Assembly (NCBI GenBank): GCA_012031335.1
Contig: JAAUTT010000182.1
Coordinates: 1 to 7,789, forward strand
Length of the DNA: 7,789 bases
Direction of reading: 5' to 3'
Origin: Bacteroidales bacterium
Lineage (GTDB): Bacteria; Bacteroidota; Bacteroidia; Bacteroidales; JAAUTT01
In this document: positions 1 through 7,539 of the stretch, one piece after another
Layout of the letters: every line of letters begins with the position of its first letter
Position numbering within the stretch: position 1 is the first letter of the stretch
Program-made: the position numbers and the translations under genes
The notes under the pieces: generated by a model
Told to the model about the DNA's origin: nothing
The model's database searches: none
The model's input: only the letters and a program-made list of their open reading frames with translations

Positions 1-1152
1 ATCTACTAATGGATCGTGCAAAACTATGTCTGCCCCCTTTTGTTTGGCAAATTTATAAAAAAGTTCAGACGGTGAAAATCTTGTATCACCAATATCTTCG
101 CGATAACTTACTCCCATTAACAATATTTTGATACCTGTTAATGATCCATCAAAATAATAAAGCAATTTATCAAGGGAAACGAGCGGCATTTTTTTGTTAA
201 CATCAACAGCCTGTGTACTAAAAGGAAAATCAAGACCATTGATATTAAACAATTCTTTTGCTGCGATTTTCGCAAACAAAGGATCTTTTGTTAAACAATA
301 TCCACCAACTCCAAAACCAGGTTGTCTGATATTAGAGTGTGTTGGTCTTTTACGTATTGCATCAATAACACTAAATAAATCAAACCCTACTTCCTCTGCA
401 AAACGGCCCCATTCCTCAATAAATGCAATATTGACCGCCCTGTAGCTGTTCTCTAATACCTTAGCCGTTTCTGAAGCAGTTGTAGATTCTAAACGAATCA
501 AAGGATAATCTTTTGTATTAATGATATGTGATAAAAAGGTTTCGCATTTTTGGGCAGCTTTTATTGTTGTACCTGAATAAACACGCCAATAATTTATAAT
601 GGAGTTTAAGTATTCTGCTCCGGGCATCACCCGTTCATACGAATGTGCAATATAAACTTTTTCCGGGTTTAATTTTCTGCTTTTTAAGCACTCATGTATT
701 ATTGGTTTGACTATTTTTTCACAGGTTCCCGGGGGAACTGTTGTTTCAACAATAATAAGGGTTTCCTCTTTTATACAATTACCGATGGTGAGGATAGCAT
801 TTTTAAAGGGCTCTAAATTAATAGAAGGTTTATCCGTTTCTGAATGAGTAATGTCCAGATTAACACTAACCAAAACAATATCTGCTTCTTTATATATGGA
901 ATTGTTTGTTGTAGCAGAAAGATTTCCCCTTAATACAGAAATTTTTGTTTGTTCGATGATTGAAATGTCACTGGTTTCAAAAGGGAATAATCCTTTATTT
1001 AATTTGTTTATCCGGTCAAGTCCTGCAGAATTGTTTAAATCAACACCAATAACATTAAATAACGGTTTTTTATCCGCATCGGTAGCAGATGCCGTTGCTA
1101 CAGCCATTGCTGCTCCAACAAATCCCAAACCTTGAATTACAATAGTTTGCAT
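1..1152 (-). CDS. Nucleotide-sugar dehydrogenase (UDP-glucose/GDP-mannose dehydrogenase family), 3' end cut by window edge
   Basis: This is a cytosolic NAD-dependent enzyme that oxidises C6 of a nucleotide sugar twice to give a uronic acid sugar nucleotide. The frame is open for 384 codons from ATG at 1152 and runs off the left edge; the family is usually some 410-450 residues, so roughly the last 30-60 are missing. The N-terminus holds the NAD-binding glycine motif GLGFVG (residues 8-13). ETTVPPGT and HSYERVMPG (170-178) follow in the first domain. Lys231 and Asn235 sit in the central helix segment AKVLENSYRAVNIAF. The catalytic cysteine is Cys286 in GFGVGGYCLTKDP, and the C-terminal domain has SYREDIGDTRFSPS. 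All expected catalytic residues are present. The substrate (UDP-GlcNAc, UDP-ManNAc or UDP-Glc) cannot be read from the sequence. It starts 26 bp after the reconstructed glycosyltransferase stop and appears to be the seventh gene of the operon. No Shine-Dalgarno is visible; the upstream bases are almost all A and T. Confidence 0.93.
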   Translation of the reverse strand, partial: MQTIVIQGLGFVGAAMAVATASATDADKKPLFNVIGVDLNNSAGLDRINKLNKGLFPFETSDISIIEQTKISVLRGNLSATTNNSIYKEADIVLVSVNLDITHSETDKPSINLEPFKNAILTIGNCIKEETLIIVETTVPPGTCEKIVKPIIHECLKSRKLNPEKVYIAHSYERVMPGAEYLNSIINYWRVYSGTTIKAAQKCETFLSHIINTKDYPLIRLESTTASETAKVLENSYRAVNIAFIEEWGRFAEEVGFDLFSVIDAIRKRPTHSNIRQPGFGVGGYCLTKDPLFAKIAAKELFNINGLDFPFSTQAVDVNKKMPLVSLDKLLYYFDGSLTGIKILLMGVSYREDIGDTRFSPSELFYKFAKQKGADIVLHDPLVD

Positions 1153-1178
1153 TCTTAAATATTGTATTTTTATTTTAC

Positions 1179-2436
1179 TTAACTCAGACCAAAGGCCTCT
1201 TCCCAACACTTAATATTTTCTTTGCCGGTTATAATTTTTCTAAAAGTCCGGTATTTTTTTTGCCTTGGATTTATGATTATCCAACTCTGAGAAAATTTTA
1301 GTTAATCTAACTGATAATTCCTCAATATCATTAATTTCAATATGATGAATACCTTTTTGAGTTAACATTTTATAGGGTAGCCAACTTCCATTAATTACAA
1401 TTGCATTGGAAATCAGTGATTCAACCATGGATTTGTTAAAAGCATCGTTTTCCCTTAAATTAAGCATGAAATTACTTATTATTGAAATACTTAACGATTC
1501 TTCGGAGGTGAGGTATTCCTTCAAAACCATTCCATTCAATTTTAAATCATGAAGTAGTTTTTCAACTCTTTCTTTATACCCCTTTTCACAATTGCCATAG
1601 GTCATTGGAATATAAAAAAAGAATGTTTAAAATATCTCGCTGTAGTTTTGATATCTCATGAAGTATTTTTATATGATTTTGACTTTCAAAAGCATTATAA
1701 CCAATTTTTAGAACATATTTATACTTTGGAAGTTCAAAACCATTTTTTTTCAATATGTTTTCCCCAATATTTCTTAAACAAGATCGGTTGTAAATAAGAT
1801 TATTCACGTACTCTTTTTCAAGACCAAACAATGCATACTTAATTTTTATCTTTAAATTTCTTCCAAATTTAGATAGAAGAATTTCTTCCATTTCTTTATT
1901 AGGCAGAATAATACTATTAGCCCTTTGCAGCGCGTCATACTGTAAAGCATAAATCTCTTTTCCGGCAGTAGCCATTAGATCTGATCCCCAGATTGCTATG
2001 GATACATGAACTTTAGATGGGATTGAAGGTATTAACTCGCACTGCCATGAACTTAAGAAATGAACATTAACAATATCGTATTCACTTATTTTACTTAATA
2101 TTTTGGCTTTGTAGATTGATTGAACTACATGGTTTTTAAGGATTGAACTAACTATGTTGAAATTAAACCTGTATTGCTTACAATAACGAAAGAAGCGGAA
2201 AGTAAAAACAGACCTAAGAACTTTTTGTTTATTATTGAATCGTGTTGAACAGATTCTTTGGTGATTTCAAAATTATTGTCTAAGTATTTGTAATCGGCTT
2301 CAACCCCTGCTTCTCCTTTTTTATATAGATTTAATCCATCAATAAGATATTCATGACTTCCGAATTCGCGAAGATTTTTAGATAATACATTAATGGGATT
2401 AATGTTTGCACTACCCAATATCAGAATCTTAATCAT
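1179..2436 (-). pseudogene. GT-B glycosyltransferase, group 1 (GT4-like), broken by three single-base frameshifts
   Basis: This is a cytosolic sugar transferase that presumably adds one residue to the lipid-linked repeat unit. The ATG is at 2436, 4 bp after the nucleotidyltransferase stop. The reading frame changes three times. A base is missing near the T5 run 2222-2226, an extra base lies in the T7 run 1614-1620, and another in the T8 run 1254-1261. Rejoined, it gives about 418 residues ending WEEAFGLS at the TAA at 1181-1179; read unrepaired, the last segment stops early at 1240. Family hallmarks fall in different frames yet in correct order: N-terminal MIKILILGSANINP, then DIVNVHFLSSW, IAIWGSDLM, KIGYNAFESQNH, IPMTYGN (spanning the second indel), and the donor-side region SMVESLISNAIVINGSWLPY. 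The longest open pieces are about 2436-2152, about 2230-1586 and 1605-1240. The specific sugar is unknown. Because the sequence is conserved in every piece, it is either newly broken or an error in the assembly. Confidence 0.85.
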
Positions 2437-2440
2437 GGAA

Positions 2441-3499
2441 TTAAATAATGTATTTTAAATATTCATTCCAATCCCCAATATCTTTCCAAGAGCCTTCTGA
2501 AACAGGGAAACATCCAACCTTTCCACCACTTTGTTGAACATTTTCAATTAATTCTGTAACATGAAAGAATTTTTGATCCGGGATTCTGTCAATTAATTCA
2601 GGATTAAGAATGTAAATACCTGTATTAATCATGTGTGTTAAATCGGGCTTTTCTTCAATTTCCGTTAAAACTCCATTTTTACCTGTTTTAACTACCCCGT
2701 ATGGGATTTTATAGTTTTTAATTGCAACAACCATTGTAATATCATTGTTGTTTTCTACGTGATATTCATAAACTTCCCCATAATCCTGGTCGATTATTAT
2801 ATCACAATTTGTAACAAAGAAGGGTTGCGTTAATTTGTCTTTAATTAGTGAAATGCTGCCAATGGTACCTAGCGGTTTGTTTTCAACAAAATATTGAATA
2901 TTATAGTGATGAGGCAGGCTATTAAAATAATATTTTATAACATCAGCTTTATAACCTAGTGATAGAAAGAAATTTTCGCAACCTACATCCACAAATTTAT
3001 CCAGAATAATTTCTAACATTGTCTTGTTACCTATTGGAATTAAGGCTTTTGGTATTACGTTCGTAAGTGGAAGCAGCCTTGTCCCTTTACCTCCAGCCAT
3101 TATTACAACGGGCAGATTGAGTTTTTTATGGGCTATGGTTTGTTCAATTGGAAAATAATCTTCCCAAAATATCACATCATATAAATTACCATAATTATCA
3201 ACAACAGGCATACACTCTGCTCTAAGCCTAATCATTTTCTCTTTTATTGATTGTTTAGGTTCATTTGGAGTAGCATAGACTTTTTTACTATCAAGGATAT
3301 TGAAAATTGGATCATTAAGACTGTAATTGCTTAATATGGCACGTTGAATATCTCCGATAGTTAGAATACCACAAAATTTATCTTTATCATATACAAATAA
3401 AAGTCGAACCATTTCCTTATCCATTAATTCAAGACAATGAATTAATGACTGATCTGAATTTACAATTCGGTTCGAAATGGTTTTTTTAATATCCTTCAT
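2441..3499 (-). CDS. Sugar-1-phosphate nucleotidyltransferase with N-terminal CBS domain pair (PtmE-like)
   Basis: This enzyme joins a sugar 1-phosphate to an NTP to make an activated sugar. The protein has 352 residues. Residues 1 to about 118 form two CBS repeats (LFVYDKDKFCGILTIGDI and the MPVVDNYGNLYDVIFWEDY region), which usually bind adenine nucleotides and may regulate activity. Residues 128 onward form the NTP_transferase domain. The nucleotide-binding loop is MAGGKGTRLLPLT with PK at 150-151, followed by PLGTIGSI (209-216), the metal-binding NCD (231-233), EEKP (282-285), NTGIY (292-296) and terminal GSWKDIGDW. This two-part architecture matches Campylobacter PtmE, the GlcN-1-P guanylyltransferase of the legionaminic acid route, but related proteins occur in other sugar pathways, so GTP and GlcN-1-P are guesses. 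The start overlaps the acyltransferase stop as ATGA, which suggests translational coupling. Frame and length are normal. Confidence 0.9.
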   Translation of the reverse strand: MKDIKKTISNRIVNSDQSLIHCLELMDKEMVRLLFVYDKDKFCGILTIGDIQRAILSNYSLNDPIFNILDSKKVYATPNEPKQSIKEKMIRLRAECMPVVDNYGNLYDVIFWEDYFPIEQTIAHKKLNLPVVIMAGGKGTRLLPLTNVIPKALIPIGNKTMLEIILDKFVDVGCENFFLSLGYKADVIKYYFNSLPHHYNIQYFVENKPLGTIGSISLIKDKLTQPFFVTNCDIIIDQDYGEVYEYHVENNNDITMVVAIKNYKIPYGVVKTGKNGVLTEIEEKPDLTHMINTGIYILNPELIDRIPDQKFFHVTELIENVQQSGGKVGCFPVSEGSWKDIGDWNEYLKYII

Positions 3500-4122
3500 A
3501 TATCGTTATTTCTTAGATATTTGGCCGGATTACCAATGACAATTGAATTTGGGGATACATTTTTAACAACTACTGCTCCAGCTCCAACAACGCTGTTTTT
3601 TCCTACATGAATATTTGGCAAAATAGTTGAGTTTGCTCCAATATAGCACATATTATCAATATTCACCCGTCCAAGGATCACAGCATTTGGAGCTATTGTT
3701 GTAAAATCATCTATCATACAATCATGCATAACATTTGCCATAGAATTTATTTTTACAAAATCTCCAATTTTTGTTTCAGATGAGATATTTGTCAAACTCT
3801 GAATTACTATTCCTTTTCCCAAAATTGAAGAAGATGAAATATTTGATTTAGGAGAGATTAAATTGGTAAAAGAAAAACCGATTGATTGGTAATGGAGTAC
3901 AAGTTTTTTTCTGAGAGAAGGTTTGTCGGGACAAATTATTACAGGTACATTAGGATATTGCAGATATATTTCTTTTGCATCATCATCACTGCCAAGAATC
4001 GGATATTTACGTAAATTCCCTTTTAAACTATTATCAATTAAGCCAATGATATTGAATTTACACGCTTCACATAATTCAATAATCTCATGGTAGGCGCCAA
4101 CTATGATAATATCTTTGTTCAT
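3496..4122 (-). CDS. NeuD/PglD-family sugar O/N-acyltransferase (left-handed beta-helix)
   Basis: This is a cytosolic acyl-CoA-dependent transferase, likely acetylating the amino group installed by the preceding aminotransferase. The protein has 208 residues, normal for the family. The N-terminal Rossmann-like domain (1 to about 85) begins MNKDIIIVGAYHEIIELCEA; the usual GAGGH nucleotide-sugar loop is replaced by GAYHE. From about residue 88 there are hexapeptide repeats of the left-handed beta-helix (for example SSILGKGIVIQS and ATIAPN-type turns). His133 in VMHDCMIDDFTTIAPN matches the catalytic histidine position of PglD and NeuD. The chain closes with VVGAGAVVVKNVSPNSIVIGNPAK. Both ends overlap neighbours by 4 bp as ATGA (4122-4119 and 3499-3496), so it is tightly coupled to the aminotransferase and the nucleotidyltransferase. 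The substrate is a 4-amino sugar nucleotide by analogy with PglD; acylation of a different position, as in LegH or NeuD, is possible. Confidence 0.9.
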   Translation of the reverse strand: MNKDIIIVGAYHEIIELCEACKFNIIGLIDNSLKGNLRKYPILGSDDDAKEIYLQYPNVPVIICPDKPSLRKKLVLHYQSIGFSFTNLISPKSNISSSSILGKGIVIQSLTNISSETKIGDFVKINSMANVMHDCMIDDFTTIAPNAVILGRVNIDNMCYIGANSTILPNIHVGKNSVVGAGAVVVKNVSPNSIVIGNPAKYLRNNDI

Positions 4123-5252
4123 CTTTTAACTATTTCAGCCAATGTTTGTCCAATATATTTAATCTCATCAGTTGTTAATGAAGCATACATTGGAAGAGTA
4201 ATTAAATTATCACTTACATATTCAGTTAAGGGAAGTGAAGTTGTATGCTCTTTGTATATTGAAAACAAATGAACTGATGGATAATGGACGCTGGTTTGAA
4301 TTCCTCTCTCCTCCAAATATTGCCTTACTTCATTTCTGAAATCTTTAGAACTGTTCTTTAGTACAATTGGCATAATATAATTGGATACGAATTCCTGGTT
4401 GTGACAAAATGGGACAATAACCCCTGGTATTTTCTCCAGTTCTATCTCATAATTTTTTCGAACCTCCCTGCGAAATTCGAGGTCATACTTTATTTTATTT
4501 AACTGCGCGATTCCAATTGAAGCATGAATGTCATCCATTCTGTAATTATAGCCTAATTCTATAATATCATAACTGCTTGAATGCCCTTTAGAACGTTGAT
4601 AGGACAACGTTGTCATACCATGCGATCGAAGTAGCTTTACCTTTTTAGAAATTTCCGGATTATTAGTAACTAACATTCCACCTTCACCCGTACTAATATT
4701 TTTATTCGTAAAGAAACTAAAACAACCAATATCGCCAATTGTACCTAATTTTTTATCATGGAACTCCGATAAAGGACCATGACAGGCATCTTCGATAATT
4801 TTTAAATTAAACCTATTTGCCAAGGTTACTATTGCTTCCATGTCGCAAGGGAATCCTGCATAGTGCATTACCATGATAGCTTTAGTTTGCGGTGTAATTA
4901 ATTTTTCAATCTTGTTTGGATCAATATTTAAGTTTTCTAAACTGGTTATATCACAAAATACAGGTTTAGCATTTACATATTTTATTGCATTAACAGTTGC
5001 TGCAAATGTCAATGACGGACAAATTACCTCGTCACCATCTTTCAACCCTAAAATCCGACAAGCCAAATGGAGTGCACTAGTACAATTAGAAGTTGTGTGG
5101 GCATGGTTAACATTTAACATCTCAGAGAACATTTGTTCAAATTCCTCACATTTCGGACCAGTCGAAATCCATGCAGACTTTATGGTATCAGTTACTGCTA
5201 AAATTTCGCTTTCATTAAAATTAAGCTTAAACAAAGGAATTTTGTATTTCAT
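4119..5252 (-). CDS. DegT/DnrJ/EryC1/StrS-family PLP-dependent sugar aminotransferase
   Basis: This enzyme transfers an amino group, usually from glutamate, to a 4-keto (or 3-keto) nucleotide sugar. The protein has 377 residues, typical for the family. The N-terminus reads IPLFKLNFNESEI, followed by SAWISTGP (26-33). TSNCTSALHLA (54-64) forms part of the PLP phosphate site, and IIEDACHGP (152-160) holds the PLP-ring aspartate Asp155. The Schiff-base lysine is Lys184 in CFSFFTNKNISTGEGGM, and GYNYRMDDIHASIG (234-247) forms the far side of the active site. ATG at 5252 lies 41 bp after the wzt stop, the widest gap after wzm, and no Shine-Dalgarno is visible. The N-terminal wording resembles ArnB/PglE-type C4 aminotransferases rather than classical LegC, but I cannot settle that by eye. 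A 4,6-dehydratase to supply its keto-sugar is not in the window and may lie beyond the left edge or elsewhere. Confidence 0.93.
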   Translation of the reverse strand: MKYKIPLFKLNFNESEILAVTDTIKSAWISTGPKCEEFEQMFSEMLNVNHAHTTSNCTSALHLACRILGLKDGDEVICPSLTFAATVNAIKYVNAKPVFCDITSLENLNIDPNKIEKLITPQTKAIMVMHYAGFPCDMEAIVTLANRFNLKIIEDACHGPLSEFHDKKLGTIGDIGCFSFFTNKNISTGEGGMLVTNNPEISKKVKLLRSHGMTTLSYQRSKGHSSSYDIIELGYNYRMDDIHASIGIAQLNKIKYDLEFRREVRKNYEIELEKIPGVIVPFCHNQEFVSNYIMPIVLKNSSKDFRNEVRQYLEERGIQTSVHYPSVHLFSIYKEHTTSLPLTEYVSDNLITLPMYASLTTDEIKYIGQTLAEIVKR

Positions 5253-5293
5253 AAATTAATTTAAATAGAATTACTTGAAGATGAATAGTATTG

Positions 5294-6566
5294 CTAAGAA
5301 TAAAATTTGGCATCAAATAATGCCGATTTGTCGTTCCATATTGGTTTTCCAATTTGCCAGTAGTCGGAAGAAATTACTGTTAAATGAATTGCATTCTCAA
5401 TACTATCACAAATATTCTCAGCTGACCTGTCTTTATATGAAGCAAATAATCTTAGGCTATACTGCCCCCCCCTAAGCATCAGTTTTGGAATTTCAAGAAA
5501 ACATGAATTCTCGTTCTTAAATTCGGTATGCATTTCGTCTGAAAGAAAAGTAGCAATGTTATTTTGGAATTCATCCCGAAAATTTATGCCTAAAATCATT
5601 TTTTTGAGATCAATGCTATTTTTCATTTGAAAGCTCATTTTAATCTTTAAAAATCCACCTGTGAGAACATTATCAATACTTTTGTCATTGGCATCTAAAA
5701 ATTCAATTTCTGTAAATTTCAATTTGCCATTTCCATATCTATCTGTTCTTGCTGAGAGTGATATCCCGAAATGACTATTTGTTTGCATATATTGTGCAAC
5801 TGCTTCATCAATACTTCCAGTAAAATCCATTGTCCCGTTTTTTAATACGACTCCGACATTACATAAGGATTTAATACTGCCTATATTATGACTTACAAAC
5901 AAAACAGTACGGCCATGCCCCTGACTTACATCCTGCATTTTGCCAAATGGCTTTCTTTTGAAATTCAGCATCACCTACTGCCAATACTTCATCAACAATA
6001 AGAATTTCGGTTCGAGGTGGGCTGCAACGGCAAATGCTAACCTCAACGTACATACCAGATGAATAACGCTTTACAGGAGTATCGATATACTTATGTACTC
6101 CTGCAAAATCAACTATTTCATCGAATTTGGACAGTATTTCTGCTTTACGCATCCCCAATATTGTACCATTAAGAAAAAGATTTTCCCTGCCGGTTAATTC
6201 AGGATGAAAACCGGTTCCAACTTCAAGTAATGAAGCTATGCGCCCTTTTACTTTAATTGATCCTGTAGTTGGAGCAGTAATACGGGAAATAATTTTAAGT
6301 AAAGTAGATTTACCGGCTCCATTCTTCCCAATAATTCCCACTACACTGCCTCTTTCTATATCGAGACTGATATCCTGAAGGGCCCAAACATATTCATCAC
6401 CTAGGGTATCGAGCTTATTTTCGACATTTATCTTTCCTGTATCGTCGGGGTGTTGTAATACTTTATTCCAAAATCGGAGAAGATCACCTTTCAGAGTATT
6501 GGACCCAACAATTCCTAAACGGTATTGCTTCGAAAGGTTTTCAATTTTTATTACAGAATCTGACAT
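5294..6566 (-). pseudogene. wzt: Polysaccharide ABC transporter ATPase Wzt with C-terminal carbohydrate-binding domain, three frameshifts
   Basis: Wzt powers export of the finished lipid-linked polysaccharide across the inner membrane and recognises the chain end. ATG at 6566 is 2 bp after the wzm stop. Repaired, the protein is about 423 residues. Walker A is GKNGAGKS (80-87), the region GTGFHPELTGRENL follows, the signature segment is RYSSGMYV (to 174), Walker B with catalytic Glu is ILIVDEVLAVGD (Asp192, Glu193), and the H-loop is FVSHN. The C-terminal portion, from RYGNGKLKFTEIEF to the end NAIHLTVISSDYWQ...KFYS, matches the Wzt_C beta-sandwich pattern. Three single-base changes disturb it: an extra base near 6044, a missing base near 6009, and an extra base near 5948. 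The first two cancel and garble 12 residues; the third ends the first open piece (6566-5886). The second piece is open to 5294. The motifs are intact once the frames are joined, so the gene is either recently broken or affected by sequence errors. Confidence 0.9.
5465..5472 (-). repeat. G8 mononucleotide tract inside wzt (C8 on plus strand)
   Basis: Eight consecutive G on the coding strand encode part of LMLRGGQYSLRL in the carbohydrate-binding domain of Wzt. The run is conspicuous in such an A+T-rich sequence. As written, the tract keeps the frame open on both sides, and the flanking residues fit the family. Tracts of this kind can slip during replication and act as on/off switches, but a single sequence cannot show that. 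Confidence 0.85.
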
Positions 6567-6568
6567 AT

Positions 6569-7442
6569 TTAAATAGTATCCATAAATTTGTTTTCTACTT
6601 TATTAAAAAGAAGAATACCCACAAAAACAATAAAAAAAGCAAAAGCAATACTATAATTATAGTTTCCCTGGTTTACAGTAGAGGTACCTAATAGTCCTGC
6701 TTTAAACGATTCAATAATTGGGGCTAAAGGATTCAACATTATTATAAATTTATAATCTGCCGGTATTACAGATGAGGGATAAATCACAGGGGTTGCATAC
6801 ATCCATAGTTGTGTTCCAAAAGCCATAAAGTTACTTAGGTCTCTATACTTTACAGTGAGTGAAGAAATAATAATTCCAAAGCCAAAACCAATTAATGCCA
6901 GAAGTATTATATGAAACGGTATTAGTAATGCCCACCAGTTTAAATTTAAATGCGTCCCTTTTAAGGTGTAAAAAATAAAAAAGATAATGAGTAGACCAAA
7001 CTGGATAGCAAACTGTATAAAATTTGAAATAATTCCGGAAATAGGTGTAACTAATCTAGGGAAATAAACCTTACCAAATATGTTGGCATTTGATAAAAAA
7101 GTGCTACTGGTTAAAGTGAGACATCCAGCAAAGAAATTCCAGGCTACCAGACCTGATAAATAAAACAGGGCAGGCGGAACCCCGTCTGTTGAAATACGTG
7201 CTACAGTGGCAAAAATGATACTAAAAACAAATGTGCTGAATAATGGACTAAGAATAAAACCAAAATGGACCGAGTATAGTTTGTTTAAAACGGGAAACGA
7301 AATCGCGACGTACAAACACCATAATTAAGTCACGATAATCCCATAACTCCTTTAAATTTATATCAAAAAGCCCTCGTTTAGGCTTGATAATCAAATCCCA
7401 ATTTTCATTATTACGTGCTTCTTTATTTAATGCTTTTACCAT
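6569..7442 (-). pseudogene. wzm: Polysaccharide ABC transporter permease Wzm (ABC-2 type), one frameshift
   Basis: Wzm is the inner-membrane channel that pairs with Wzt to export polysaccharide. I chose ATG at 7442 (MVKALNKEARNN); an upstream TTG at 7451 is in frame but less likely. The cytosolic N-terminus contains NWDLIIKPKRGLF and LKELWDYRDLIMVFVRRDF, the amphipathic entry helix typical of the family. An extra base in the T4 run at 7256-7259 breaks the frame inside what should be KQTILGPFWFILSPLFSTF, so the first piece stops at about 7248 and the rest continues in another frame to 6569. Rejoined, it has 290 residues, normal length, with about six membrane segments near 61-82, 92-110, 138-160, 171-195, 208-222 and 264-280. 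IFGKVYFPRLVTPIS and LWMYATPVIYP are characteristic loops. It is the first gene of the apparent operon and is followed by wzt after 2 bp. Confidence 0.9.
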
Positions 7443-7539
7443 TATTAACAATAATTAATAGTTTAATAATCATTAAAAGAGTATATTTTGACTTTGATTT
7501 TCATTAACAAAATATTAGCTTCCTGGTTGTACAAATATA
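7443..7539 (-). promoter_or_regulatory. Intergenic leader of wzm with candidate Bacteroidota promoter
   Basis: The 97 bp between the upstream stop and wzm is almost pure A+T. On the minus strand, TATATTTG at 7539-7532 matches the Bacteroidota -7 consensus TAnnTTTG and sits directly after the upstream stop codon. It would give a leader of roughly 80 nt. No -33 element lies at the normal spacing; the nearest TTTTG (7570-7566) is about 26 bp upstream of the box, which is too far. The match is therefore weak, and read-through from the upstream gene is equally possible. Confidence 0.25.

Noticed and set aside
194..1135. Two plus-strand open frames (194-445 and 851-1135)
   Set aside because: Both are antisense to the nucleotide-sugar dehydrogenase, whose motifs are complete across the same bases.
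2220..2230. Programmed -1 frameshifting in the glycosyltransferase at the coding-strand sequence C AAA AAG
   Set aside because: The direction of shift is right and it resembles the A AAA AAG slippery site, but the first base breaks the heptamer, no stimulating stem-loop is evident, and two further unrelated frameshifts downstream make simple indels more likely.
4087..5475. Plus-strand open frames at 4087-4272, 4873-5259 and 5275-5475
   Set aside because: All lie antisense to well-supported acyltransferase, aminotransferase and wzt coding sequence and show no motif of their own.
7463..7476. Imperfect palindrome TTAATAATCATTAA before wzm as a terminator or operator
   Set aside because: The arms are only five A/T bases with no G+C stem; such palindromes arise easily in A+T-rich DNA.
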